In this document: one piece after another, positions 46,042-57,560 of the stretch
How the letters are laid out: every line of letters starts with the position of its first letter
How positions within the stretch are numbered: the first letter of the stretch is position 1
Source: Cercospora beticola
Lineage: Eukaryota; Ascomycota; Dothideomycetes; Mycosphaerellales; Mycosphaerellaceae
Reading direction: 5' to 3'
NCBI RefSeq assembly: GCF_033473495.1
Contig: NC_088942.1
Coordinates: forward strand, 2,046,001 to 2,110,000
DNA: 64,000 nucleotides
The notes under the pieces: generated by a model
Seen by the model: the letters and a program-made list of their open reading frames with translations, nothing else
Told to the model about the DNA's origin: nothing
The model's database searches: none
Translations under genes and position numbers: made by a program

Positions 46042-47351
46042 ACCGCTACCGTACCCTCGAAACGCCTCGCCAGACCCTAGAACTATAGTTCCCTCTTCGC
46101 TACCAACAACTGTGAACAAATACGACAGCAGGCTGAAGCGATGGAAGTACGAGTTTCCCCGGCTTGGTATCAACTATCGCTGCAAGCCATCGTATGAGGC
46201 TTTTTGTGTAGGCGAGGACATCATCCTTCGCTTCGACAACACGATCATCAACTTGGCGATGCAATCGCTTTGACCGGCAAAGACGGTAGAATAATCCATC
46301 TATCATACTTCCGAATGTGCATCTCTTGCACGAACGCCTTCGGCGCGCCACTGATGTCAAAGTGGCTGCCCGGCGTGGAAGGCCTTACCGCAAAGGAAGA
46401 AGCTACACTTTCCCAAAGAAGAGTAAAAGATAGTCGCCCGAAACCAGATCGGAACAACGTGAGATGGCATCATCGCTCAAAAAGCACATGGCGTCTGCGT
46501 GGCAGAAAGTGTCTCTTGATTGTCGGACACATTTAGCGTCCGCGTTACGTGAACTTGGCGACTTGCAGTTTCGATGAACAACTTCGAAATCGCTACGTTT
46601 GAGCTGGAAACTCCGGAAAACTAATAGAGAGTGATTAGAAGTCATTAAGGGCAGTGCCAAAATCCCCACCCCCCTGCAGAGGTTTCCTATAGGTGCAGAA
46701 AGGAAGTAACTATCAACTTGAGGTTTAAGATTTTGTGGCGTCACTTCCCGTGTCCGACAATCAAGACAAACTTGGCAGAAAGTAATATTTCCCGTATCGA
46801 TGGTGGCTTGGCGAAGAACTACTGAACCAACGCCACGTCCAAATTCAAACAGTTTTCCCACCGCTCATGACTCTCAAAGTCATCGGCAGAGAGTCCGAAG
46901 ATCTTCACGTGGCTTCGACCAAAAGAGACGCGATCGTTTCAAGCCATTCCTTCTACTGAACCTACACATCCCGATTTGATCAGCGTCTGGACTTCAACAA
47001 GAGAAGCCCTCTGTAACACCCACCGGGCTTGGCTACAGCCTCAATATTGAGCCCTTCGCTACACATCGAACTTCATTCTGACCTCGCTTACAGCGTTCGT
47101 TCGAGGAGAATCGTGAAACAGACAGATCTGATGAATGCAGTATCGACTGAGCCTAGGCTAGTGAGAAGCGACCTGACTGACTATCTGTTCAGAGATAGTA
47201 ATGCCCCCTGACCATCTCTTTCACGACCAAAGAATGTTCTGCTTGGAGAATGAGCAGTCGCAGGTCCAACATTTCTCTCAATCTGCTCCTTCACGTTTCT
47301 GCTTCCAGGACTCTGACACCTCGGACTTCCCTCCCGCAATTCCTCAACTGT
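46042..47351. other. Intergenic, no gene seen
   Basis: About 1.3 kb between two convergent genes. No frame has convincing composition. A short C-run (CCCCACCCCCCTG near 46665) is the only local oddity. Confidence 0.4.
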
Positions 47352-48315
47352 TCAGGCGGAGTCGAGCGTCAGCATCTCTTCAGAGTCGACTTCGGGAGAC
47401 GGCGGTAGCTCATTCCCTCCAGCCCCTCCGCTCTCAAGCACCTTGCATCTCGCCGCAAGCCTCGTGATCTCTGCATCCTTTTCCGCAAGCTGCCTCCGAT
47501 GACATTGCACAAGTTTGTCCACAATTGCTTCCTAAGCATTTTTCAACTTGAATAGTGGGTCCCAGTGGTCTGCTACTTGTAACACGGGGTCCATGCGAAA
47601 CTCGGGGCTGACGTCGTCGTCCAACTTCTCGCTCCGACACTTTTCCATGGCCCGGGCATGTTCTCCGCAAAGTGTGAGAAGACTTGTGTTGTTTTGCTGG
47701 AAAATTGCCGCCCAATTATCGAGTTGTTGCGTCAGGTTTGCGTTGTTCTTCTCACTTTCCTGAAGGCGATGCTCGAGCCCAGGCGCTGCATTGTTGGACC
47801 GTTGAACCGCCTGTAGGATTATGTTGTTCTGATTGACCAGCTGCTCAAAGAGCTGTATAGAAACGCCGATAGCTCTTTGCTCGAGCCCGGCGCACTTGAT
47901 CTGCAAGCTTTGTTTGACCTGCTCGAGGTTCTCGATCTGTGCACCTTGCTCCTGCGTGAGCCACGAATATCGTTTGCCTTGCAATTCGGTTTGCGTCCTC
48001 AACTCGTTGAGTTGTTTTTCGAGGTCCGAGATCCTTTCCGCTGGAGTCTGTTCGTTCTGACTAGCGATGCCGCGGTAGTGGCCTTGCATCGGATTTGCTT
48101 GGAATTGTCCATGTTGTTCTTGCATCGGCTGTGCTTGACTCTGTTGATGTTGACGCGGAGGTTGCAAAGTCAGTTGGAGCTGACCATGTTGGCCTGCGAT
48201 CTCTTGCGCTGCATCTTGCAACGCCGCCCAGTCCTACTGCTCGTCCATGCTGCGAATCGTGGCGTTCGAAGTGATTGTTGAGATGGTGTTCTGCGATATT
48301 GATGACTGCTTGCAA
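47352..48315 (-). CDS. Gln-rich coiled-coil protein, unknown function
   Basis: The main frame runs down from about 48234 to 47535 and, after an in-frame TAG at 47534-47532, continues in the same frame to a stop at 47352. The simplest model is an intron ending CTTAG at 47532 (donor GTAGCA at 47576 or GTGTTA at 47585, 45 or 54 bp, both multiples of three). The protein is Gln-rich at the N-side (QLQLTLQPPRQHQQSQAQ), then a heptad-like coiled coil (ISDLEKQLNELRTQTELQ, IENLEQVKQSLQIKC), and after the intron VDKLVQCHRRQLAEKDAEIT. The 5' end is unresolved: upstream sequence AVINIAEHHLNNHFERHDS lies one frame away and joins if one G of a GG at 48233-48234 is extra. No ATG is assigned. Confidence 0.5.
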
Positions 48316-48825
48316 ACATTACTCGCAATAAGAAGAAAGAAACAGGGTCAGCTTGAGTCTCGGGCACACCTGCGCCATGGCAACCATTCTCAGACGCAAC
48401 TACCTTCACTTTCTGCAGCTCCAGACTAAATGCACTCGCGTAATGGTCAAAGCTCTCGCCTCCCGCGTTAAGTCGATGCTTCTCTCGACCGGCCTTGCTC
48501 GTTGATCACTTCCACGTCCACCATTCTGTCAGCAGGTTGCGAAGGGCATAAAGTCAATGGCTGACTGGTGACAGCGTTTTATCCTTCAGTGTGATCTGAA
48601 TATGTCGAAGCGTGTGTGAGCCATCGCGCTCGGTTTGTGTCCAGCAAGCATGTCTCCCAGTCCATGGTCTTCGAACATTCGACGCAACTCGACAACCGAC
48701 TTGCCAACGACAACAGAGCTTCAGGGCAGCAAGCACTTTCTACAATTGTGCTCATGCCGGTCTCGAACAGAGCCATGATTTGTGTCCCGCCAAGCTTCCG
48801 GTCTCAAGTCATCGCGCCTGGAAGC

Positions 48826-49766
48826 TCAAATCAAACCAATATTCCTCATGTTGATTTCGATCTGAGCAGTCTGCTGTAGCCGTCGTCGCTGCTCGGGCGT
48901 CATATTCTGCTGCAGCTCATATGCCCGTATCCTAGCGTACCGATACTCTCGATGTCTCTCCAGCTCCCTGGCGTACTCGACTGAGATCTCGTCCCCACTG
49001 ATGTCGCGCCTCACGGGGAGACGAAAGCCTATAGGGCTGAGTGCGCGAATGCCGGCCATCGAGTTGAGATCAACGTTCGGTGCTGACAGAGAATGATGTC
49101 TGATGATCCGCTCGAGTGCTCGGCGCTGACTACGCACTTGTCGCTCAGTAAGATGGAGGCCATTCGCAGCCAACGTGCGTTGCAGCTCCTGGACATCTGG
49201 CTCATCTCCATGTCCGAGCATGGTGACCACAGAAGTCGTCGACTCGTTCTGCTGTATCGTAGGCATAGCTTCGGCCGGGCGAGAAATGTGCCTTTCACGT
49301 GTAAGCTGCGCGCGTTCCACATCATCCGTCCAGTACCGCATCGCTTCTCTGGGCTGGGGTTGCGAAGCTCTCTGAGCCATGCGTCGGCGAAGACGATTTC
49401 GACGAATATGAGGAGAGGGGTCGAGCTACCAGATCTGTCAGTTCCCATCATCTTCGCTCCGAGATTGGCATAATTGAGACCTACATTCAGTCTGCAGTCC
49501 AGAATTCCGGCGCCGCACAGGCAATAAAGGAGTATCGCGCTGACCGCACAGTACACGAGGAGCATGCAGGCCGCCACGAAATACCAGTCGACACTGGGCT
49601 GAGAGCCCGAAGATGTCCCAGCGCTCGACACTTGTAATTCTGGTGGGGGCATCGTGCTAGTCGGAATCTGCGGTGTTGGGTGAGGGAAGGACATCGTTGT
49701 GTTGGCGGTCGCGGTGTTGGTTGGCCATGAAGTGAGTGGAATTGGCGTCAAGTACATGGTCGACAT
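48826..49766 (-). CDS. Single-pass membrane protein, unknown function
   Basis: Best model is two exons, 49766-49485 and 49371-48826 (113 bp intron with GTAGGT donor and GCTCAG acceptor), 275 aa. The exact junction is uncertain because other in-frame or near-frame donors exist. Exon 1 has a Thr/Pro-rich outer region (MSTMYLTPIPLTSWPT) and one hydrophobic helix (YFVAACMLLVYCAVSAILLY) followed by CLCGAG. Exon 2 is an Arg/Glu-rich cytosolic part: MRYWTDDVERAQLTRERH, VQELQRTLAANGLHLTERQV, YARELERHREYRYARIRAYE and a C-terminal EQRRRLQQTAQIEI. No family is recognised. The protein-like character of both exons supports a real gene. Confidence 0.6.
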
Positions 49767-50087
49767 GGCTTTTCGCCGTTCACCAGTGGCGGTGTGCCCA
49801 ATAACTTGAAGTGTGGCACGCGTTGTGGCTATGAGGCAAACGGCGAGAACTGCTGCAGCGGGTCGTTGCCGTTAGAGTTTCTGCAGGTAAGCGCGGGTGA
49901 ATGTGAAGGCAGGAAGGAGCAGACAATAACCGTCACGTTAAGTCGACACTTCGCTAAATGTTAAAAGAGACTGTACGAACCATCTCGCTAGAAATCCTTG
50001 CTCGAAACCATTATTCGTGCTCGTATGCATATCTTCGCAGATGCTCGTCGTCCACGGCGTGAATTCCTAGGTAGAGACGCGAACAGA

Positions 50088-51792
50088 TCACGACGATTCT
50101 GTCCATGGCAAGGAGAATGTGCCGACCCAGTCTTCGACCTCACGCCTGAGCTCCAAGATCTCGACGACCTCCTCGCCCTCTTTCACGTACTCCTTGAAAG
50201 CGTTGACGCTGCCTGGGTTCTTACGCCCGCTCTTCTCCGCAGCTTCCTTCGCCTTGGCGTCCACGCTCTTCGTGATGTTCACGGCTCGGTGGACGATATC
50301 CGCCACTCGCTTAAAGTCTGCAGCCTGGAATCCACGAGTTGTCATCGCTGGAGTACCCATGCGAAGACCTCCGGGCTTCAGGGCGCTCTTGTCGCCAGGT
50401 ACGGTGTTCTTATTTGCTGCGCAGCCAACAAGCTCCAAGATACGCTCCACTCGTGCTCCGTCAATGGCCTTATCCTTCAGGTCGACCAGGACCAAGTGAT
50501 TGTCGGTGCCACCGGAGACAATGTTGTAGCCCAGGCCACCAGATTCCTTGTCGCTACCGAGACGTTTCGCGAGGGCTTGGGCGTTCTCAAGCACCTGCTG
50601 TTGATACTCTTTGAACTCTGGCTGCTGTGCTTGATGCAGAGCGACCGCGAGAGCCGTGATAGTATGGTTGTGTGGTCCACCTTGATGTCCTGGGAACACC
50701 GAAGCATTGATGGGGTTCTCGAGGTCGTACAGCAGCTCTTTACCCTTTTTGTCCACACTTCGCACACCCTTTCGGAAGAAGATCATTGCTCCTCGAGGCC
50801 CTCTCAAACTCTTGTGCGTGGTGGTGGTAACAATGTCGGCGTAATCGAACGGCGAAGGTACAACACCTGCAGCGACAAGTCCTGAAATGTGGGCCATGTC
50901 TGCCAGCAAGTATGCGCCCACCTTGTCCGCGATCTTTCTGAATCTGTCGTAGTCGATCAATCTGCTATACGCGCTCGTTCCTGCAATGATGATCTTCGGT
51001 CGGTACAGCAATGCCTGCTCTTCAAGCTTGTCATAATCGATCAAGCCGGTGCTCTCGTCGAGTCGGTAGGGGAAGGTCTCAAAGTATTTGGAGATCATCG
51101 AGATCTTCTTGTTAGGTATTTGGTAGCCGTGAGAAAGGTGGCCGCCGTGTGGAAGGTCGAGGCCCATGATACGATCGTGGGTATTGAGGAGCGCTGAATA
51201 GGCGTAGAGGTTGGCAGGCGAGCCAGAAAGAGGCTGTACATTCACACCCCATTTGTCGTTCTCCAAGCGGAATGTTTGCAGAGCTCGGTTCTGGCACAGG
51301 ATTTCCGCCTCGTCGATGAACTCATTTCCACCATAGTATCGTGCTCCCGGGTATCCTTCCGAGTACTTATTTTGCATCACACTTCCTAGCGCATCCAACA
51401 CAGCCTGGCTCGTGAAGTTCTCTGAGGGGATCAGGTTGATGAAGTGTTTCTGCCGCCTCTTTTCCTTGCGAATAATCTCAAACACCGTCGAATCGGCCTC
51501 CTCGAGGTTTGCGGACAGCAGCTATACGATTTATTAGTCACGTTTGATGATTGGCAGGGCGCTGTATGCCTGCGAGAGAAGGAATGGCCGGGCATCTCCC
51601 ACTCGGATCTGCCTCTAGACTCTGACCCAGCAGGTGAGGATGATTCGGCATGTTGCATACCTTTTGCTGTCCCTCTGTGGACAATGCCCGCCACGCTGGC
51701 GCATTTGCGAATGACTGGGTCGCTGCAGGACGCTTGCATGCGCGGCATAGTATACTTCCAGAGGACCTGGCAGATGTCCGAATGGAGGCCAT
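50088..51792 (-). CDS. Serine hydroxymethyltransferase, mitochondrial
   Basis: Two exons, 51792-51661 and 51521-50088 (139 bp intron), 521 aa. The first exon encodes an Arg/Ser/Ala-rich presequence ([20 protein letters not shown]), indicating the mitochondrial isoform. The PLP enzyme core is complete: [85 protein letters not shown] and the PLP-lysine motif [15 protein letters not shown] (Lys about 281). The reaction is serine + THF to glycine + 5,10-methylene-THF. The gene is head-to-head with SAM synthetase across about 1.1 kb, a one-carbon pairing. Confidence 0.97.
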
Positions 51793-52914
51793 GGCGGAGA
51801 TACGTGACCTAGGGAAGCTGCATAAACCAGACGCGATCGATGTGTGGTATGCAGGCGAAGTCGAGCTCTTTCACATTCAAGAAAGCGGCTATTGCGGGGA
51901 GCTATAACAAGGGTACAGGCGGCTCACCACACATGAAGGATACAAGATTTCACTTGTGACGAACGATTGGGTAAAAGTGTTGGCCTCGCTGCAGCTCCAA
52001 GAGGCACTGTTGGAGATGTCTTGGGGATTGATTTGCCTCGTAGAGGATTTCTCGATTGCAAAGATGAGTCGGGCGTGCTATGGCCCAAAACAGCATGTGA
52101 AACCCCGATAGGCTTGCAACGAGTGTCTATCTTCCTCCGTGACAGCCGTCCAATGCATTCCCGCTCAGCTCGGTGTATAAAGACAAATTGGAGCGTTCTA
52201 GAGAGATGCATGGGCTGTGTGCGTTCTTCAATGTATCCAGGCGAGGCTGCTGGCAGAATGTTCCGGCCTACGATGAAATATCTGTCCGCGATGTCGGGCA
52301 CTTTCGCAGTGTGCATGTCTCACCAGCAGAACGGGGTAACTAGCCGTATCACCTGCAGGAACAGCCATTGCTGGTTGTTCGCCGACAGAGCAGAGTCCGC
52401 GACCGCACGTGTTTGGCGGGCAGAGGGTCTCGCAGCCATTGCCGAGAGGGCAGCTTCTCGTTGAGAGCAGGCTGGAGAATGACACCATTTCACCCAAGCA
52501 CGCCAGCGACGGCCAAAGAAGTGGTGGAAATTTGGAGGAGGCCGCGAAGGAGGCCGCTCGGTCGCCGGCCGCCCAGTGCAGGAGGCGCAAGTCACATCGC
52601 ACAGCGTCGACGCGGCGAGTGCGAGGCTCGGTGCAGGCCATCGGTGAGTTTGGTGCGCCGTCCGTGGGCCGACATCTTTGTGCGCGCGTGGTCATATTGT
52701 TCTCGACATCCAGCTGCATTGCGCGAAACACGACTTCAGGAAGTGCCTCACTCAACCCTTGCCCCACGCATCCCCGCTAGGAACGGCAATTAGGCCAGCT
52801 GCAAAGACAATTTGTTGCTTCCACCTCGCCCTCCCCTCCAACCTCTCTTCCTCGACATTGGTCTGCTCTTGACATTCCTACATCCTCTCAAACACTCAAT
52901 ACACAGTCGTCGAA
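51793..52914. other. Divergent region between SHMT and SAM synthetase genes
   Basis: About 1.1 kb. No coding sequence is convincing. The 100 bp before 52915 is pyrimidine-rich (CTCGCCCTCCCCTCCAACCTCTCTTCCTC), a typical strong fungal promoter/leader. No specific operator was identified. Confidence 0.5.
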
Positions 52915-54340
52915 ATGGCAACCAACGGAACCGCGCCTCACGCTGGCCCGTAAGTCCCCGCAAGAGAAATTCTGCTCAGTCCTGCTCAGCATATCTGCTG
53001 CTCCTCGACCTGCAACCACATAGCAGCACCCACTCGCAAGAGCGGCGCTGCCGGAGTGGCTTCGCAGAGCTCACCAGGACAAACTGGGCAGGATGCTGCC
53101 AATTGCTCCGAACCGCGCTGACAAGTTCTCAGAAAGGGCACCTTCCTCTTCACATCCGAGTCCGTCGGCCGTGGTCACCCAGACAAGATCGCTGATCAAG
53201 TCTCCGATGCCGTGCTCGATGCCTGCTTGGCCGAGGACCCCGCGTCCAAGGTAGCTTGCGAGACTGCCACCAAGACCGGTATGGTCATGGTCTTTGGCGA
53301 GATCACCACCAAGACCCGCCTCGACTACCAAAAGGTCATCCGCGAGGCCATAAAGGACATTGGCTACGATGACTCCGCCAAGGGCTTCGACTACAAGACT
53401 TGCAACGTGCTCGTTGCCATCGAAGAGCAGAGTCCCGATATCGCACAAGGTCTCCACTACGAGGAGGTCCTCGAGAAGCTCGGTGCTGGTGACCAGGGTA
53501 TCATGTTCGGTTATGCCACCGACGAGACACCTGAGCTGCTGCCATTGACCATTCTCCTCGCACACAAGCTCAACTCCCGCATGGAGGAGGCCCGCAAGAG
53601 CGGCGAGCTGCCATGGCTCAGGCCTGACACCAAGACTCAAGTCACTGTTGAGTACGAGCACGACAACGGAGCTGTCGTTCCAAAGCGTGTCGACACCGTC
53701 GTCGTCTCTGCTCAGCATGCCGAGACCATCAGCACTGAGGAGCTCCGCAAGGAGATCCTCGAGAAGGTTATCAAGGTCGCTATCCCATCAAACCTTTTGG
53801 ACGACAAGACCGTCTACCACGTAAGTATTGGATTTATGGCGTCAGCTGCATAATTTGGAAGCGAAAGCTAATCTATTCTAGATTCAACCTTCCGGACTCT
53901 TCATCATCGGTGGCCCACAGGGTGACGCCGGTCTCACCGGTCGTAAGATCATTGTCGACACCTACGGTGGCTGGGGTGCCCACGGAGGTGGTGCGTTCTC
54001 TGGCAAGGACTACAGCAAGGTCGACCGATCCGCTGCCTACCTCGCCCGATGGGTCGCCAAGTCCATTGTCAAGGCCGGCCTCGCTCGCCGTGCCCTCGTC
54101 CAGTTCTCGTATGCCATTGGTGTCGCCGAGCCTCTCTCCATCTTCGTCGAGACCTACGGTACCTCTACCAAGACCTCGGACGAGCTTGTCGCGATTGTTA
54201 GGAACAACTTCGACATGCGTCCTGGTGTTATTGTCCAGGAGCTCGACCTCGCTAAGCCAATCTACCGCGAGACGGCTAAGAACGGTCACTTCACCAACCA
54301 GAACTTCTCTTGGGAGAAGCCAAAGGCTCTCAAGTTCTAA
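52915..54340 (+). CDS. S-adenosylmethionine synthetase
   Basis: Three exons, 52915-52949, 53133-53820 and 53882-54340 (introns 183 and 61 bp), 393 aa, normal length. Exon 1 encodes only [11 protein letters not shown] plus part of a Pro codon. Conserved motifs: [17 protein letters not shown] (ATP/methionine site), [15 protein letters not shown] (signature 1), [37 protein letters not shown] (signature 2 P-loop-like) and [16 protein letters not shown]. The reaction is ATP + L-methionine + H2O to SAM + Pi + PPi in the cytosol. The near-absence of rare codons and long pyrimidine leader fit high expression. A (CAG)n-like run follows the stop (54341-54355). Confidence 0.97.
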
Positions 54341-55050
54341 GCAGCAGCAGCAGCAGAATTTGCGACCTGAACACAGAGCATGCACCCTTGTGGCGCAGCT
54401 TGCATAACATTCAGGCCCGAGAATAACAACTCGAAGCTCGGACAGAGACGGCGTTTTTGGCGGAAAACATATGGCGGGATTTATGTGTTACAATAGAGCA
54501 AAAAGTTTCACGGAGAGCGATGATACCCACAAGCCCTGCTCAGGCGATGGACGTTTTGACATTCAACATAGACCGACGGGCAGGCAGATGGCATCTGAGA
54601 TTAGCGTAGGCGTTCAGGAGATGACTTCAACTACATCTCGAGGAGCGCGACACTATCAACAACGCGCTCGATAGGAACGAAATGGATTGCAATTTTGCAA
54701 AGCCATGCATTTGGATCTTCCTTTTCTTTTCTCCCAAGATCTTGCATTCCACGCGTGAGGTATGTTGCTGACTGTGTTTAGTGTCGAACTCTGAAGAACC
54801 CAAAATATTGCCCGATACGTACTCGCAAACTATTGATACAATGCATACGACTCCTGTCGATTTTGCCGGAAAACGTCTTAACACAAAAAACAGCAGAATC
54901 TCCGCGCTCGCAAATGCTCAAAATCATGCCCATCGCTATTCATACTCATTTCCATGTCCTCCCATCGCAGTACAGTACAGCACAGCAAAAGCACGCGCAA
55001 GAACGCCACAAATCAATTCCTCCAATTACACAAATCCTCATCCCGAGCAC
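54341..55050. other. Intergenic between convergent genes
   Basis: About 700 bp, with a short GCA-repeat (five units from 54341) directly after the SAM synthetase stop. Otherwise no feature; the right half is AC-rich and likely holds 3' UTRs. Confidence 0.4.
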
Positions 55051-56024
55051 CTACTTTCCATCCCTCAACTCCTCCACAACTTCCTCCATCATCCTCGCCA
55101 ATTCATCCGGCACGCTTGCAAAAGGTACATGATCAGCTTCGATTTTTCTGACTTTTGTATCTGGTCGAAAACGCTTCAATCGATCGATGTAGAAATCTTG
55201 TTCTGTTGGAACCATGGCTTGGTCTTTAAGGCAGCGGATATATGTGCATGGAAACGATTTCCAAAGGTCGTGTTTGGTGGGTGTCATGAATGATGAGGAG
55301 GCTTGAGGGACGATGTGGGAGACGAGGGAGGGGGTTAGAGTTGGTGGACAGGTGTTGTAGAGGGTTGGGATTGGGTTTAGGACGTGGCTGAGGGGGCCCT
55401 GGGAAGGGAGAAAGGAAGATGTTAGCTGGGGATTCGGGCTTGATGGAGGTGGGTGGTGGAAATTCTTACATCGATTTTCACCCATGATGCTCTTCCGCCC
55501 ATTTTTGATGTTACCAGGCTTTGACCCGCTTCGGTTACGAAGGCGGATACGAAGACTATCCCGAGCAGTTTTCCTGTCGTGCCGGGTCTGGCGAGAGGTA
55601 AGTCTGCGAGAGCTTCGCAGCCTGGAATTGCGCCGTAGCTGTGGCAGACGAGTAAGACGTCTCGGCCTTCGAGGAGTTCGGTGGCGATTGTGTTGTGGAG
55701 AAGCTTAACGTCTGCATCGAAGCAGTTATCTGGAGGTGAAGGGCCTGAGCTCGATTGCTGTGGAACGAGAATTCTGTCGATTTTGGTGTGTTTCTGTACT
55801 GCTTCACTGAAGGTTTGATAGTGCCATGATGTGTGGAATGCGCCGTGAGCGACCACTATGCTTGTTTTGTTTGTGTTGTGCTTGACTGAGTCGCGTGAAG
55901 GCGAAGGGCTAGGTGATCGAATCTTGGAGCGTGGATCGATAGGGATTGCGGTGTCTTCCCATTCCGCAGCAGGACGTGATGCGAAGCAGTTGCACTTGCG
56001 TAGAAGGGCTTTGATCTTCTCCAT
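55051..56024 (-). CDS. Alpha/beta hydrolase
   Basis: Two exons, 56024-55470 and 55398-55051 (71 bp intron with CTAAC branch and TTCCCAG acceptor), 300 aa. The fold signatures are KTSIVVAHGAFHTSWHYQTF with the oxyanion HG-x-x-x-x-x-W, VLLVCHSYGAIPGCEAL with nucleophile Ser in C-H-S-Y-G, and a C-terminal ADHVPFASVPDELA containing the catalytic His. A Ser/Pro-rich basic leader of about 50 residues precedes the core and has no clear signal peptide. The layout is close to small AB_hydrolase_6/plant-esterase-like proteins, active on esters of unknown type. It is convergent with the SAM synthetase gene. Confidence 0.85.
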
Positions 56025-57338
56025 CGTGTGTGGTGTGTCTTAGGATCGGCAATGCTAACTGATCAGGTTTCTCGCACGGACGGCAGAGACTTGCGGCACG
56101 ACGTCTGTTGTGCTTGCTGCGTTTCACGCCTGCAACGCGATGTTGGAGGGACCGTTGACGAAGTGAAGTCTGTGTTGCTGCCCTGGAGGATGAAGTGGTG
56201 TCGTCTAGTCAAGTGGCTTGCTCAACTTGGACGCGTTTCGCGTGATCCTTCACTATCGACACACGTGGGCGCTGTGCCCCTCAATAATCGACGCAGTTGT
56301 TGCTCGTGCGTTCGCGCCGCGTGTGTCCTTCAGGAAGTCCAGGTTGGTCACGATCCTTCCTGAGGCGAGAGAGTGGTTGCGATCCTGCTTGCATTTAGGT
56401 GTGATGGTTTGAGTTTGATACCATCCCTGTTTTGGCAGTAGCTCAGGCAGTAGTAAGCTTTGGTATGCAGCAAGTAGGGGTAGCTGGGCTGCTTGCGTTT
56501 CTCATGATGAGCAGACGTCTGCTTTCATTTTATGCTCGGATCTCAGCGGACAGACGGAAGTCGTAGACGACACCGTCCTGCAACAGCGGCAAGCACGATG
56601 CTCGACCATGTGGAAGCGAAGGATCTGAACAAATCACTCCAAGTGAGGCGTAGATTGGGAAAGCCTTGTGCAATTTTCGTGCCTAACGAGCTTGCGAATT
56701 TTGGTAAGGCTGAGCAATTTGGGTAATCTTCTGTTGCCCTTGAATGGCAGCAGTCAGCGTCTTCGGAGAGCGTGTGATACCAATGGAGGGGCAGCTCCTC
56801 GTTTGGAACTTCCAGAAACGCCCGCGGCCGCAACAGTGAAACATCATCGCCATCGTTTGTGCGCTGTTGCACAAGGTAACGCAAGCCCGATCAAACCTGC
56901 AAGCAATATGGAGATCCGCGGGGCTGCAAAGATGACTGATCGCACGGGGCGTGCCAACAAGGCGGACTAGTTCGTTACGAGCAATGATTCGTCTCTGCAA
57001 GGCACCAAGGTAGCTGGCCAGGCGGTAGTCTTTTGTGGGGCTTGCAGAGTCGCAGTCGTCTTGGTGAAAGCCATCTTCAAGTCTGCAGATGGAAGATCGC
57101 GAGGGCTTGGCTCCAGGTTCGAAACATCAAACAAATCCGCTACACTGAGGTGCAGAACGTACACAGCAGAATGCGTCGCACCATGACAGAAGCGAGATAT
57201 GCAACTGACAGATGCAGTATAACTCATTCACATGTCAAGTGCACAATCAAGCTATATCACGATTGCTCATGATCGGCATGCTGTAGCATAGCTGCAGGTG
57301 TCCGGGTGCCTGGTATTCACTGCATGGGCACTTCAGTG
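56025..57338. other. Intergenic, no gene seen
   Basis: About 1.3 kb upstream of the hydrolase gene. Only short frames without family-like sequence were found. Confidence 0.35.
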
Positions 57339-57560
57339 TTATCGTCGTCCGAATTTCGCTGCTGGTGGGGAGAGAGTGCTCTGGTTGTCTTCGCAGACCG
57401 CAAGCAGCTTGATGAAATGTGCGAAAATGGCTACAAGCATGTCGCCGAGTATGAGGGCCAGCAGAATGGCGGAGATTGAATCAGTGTCGCTTGTCAGAGA
57501 GGGCTCAGAGTCTGCATGAAACTCCGGATTCTGCTGTGGCAAGCCTGCTTCTCGTATCAT
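57339..57560 (-). CDS. Possible small membrane protein
   Basis: A 73-codon frame starting MIREAGLPQQNPEFHADSE, with an acidic stretch (EPSLTSDTDSIS), one strong hydrophobic helix (AILLALILGDMLVAIFAHFI) and a short basic-ended tail (AAKFGRR). Composition is gene-like, but it is short, isolated and unrecognised. It could equally be the last exon of a larger gene. Candidate only. Confidence 0.3.
   Translation of the reverse strand: MIREAGLPQQNPEFHADSEPSLTSDTDSISAILLALILGDMLVAIFAHFIKLLAVCEDNQSTLSPPAAKFGRR

Noticed and set aside
51650..51907. 85-codon plus frame antisense to SHMT exon 1
   Set aside because: Overlaps the SHMT presequence exon and its intron; no supporting motif.
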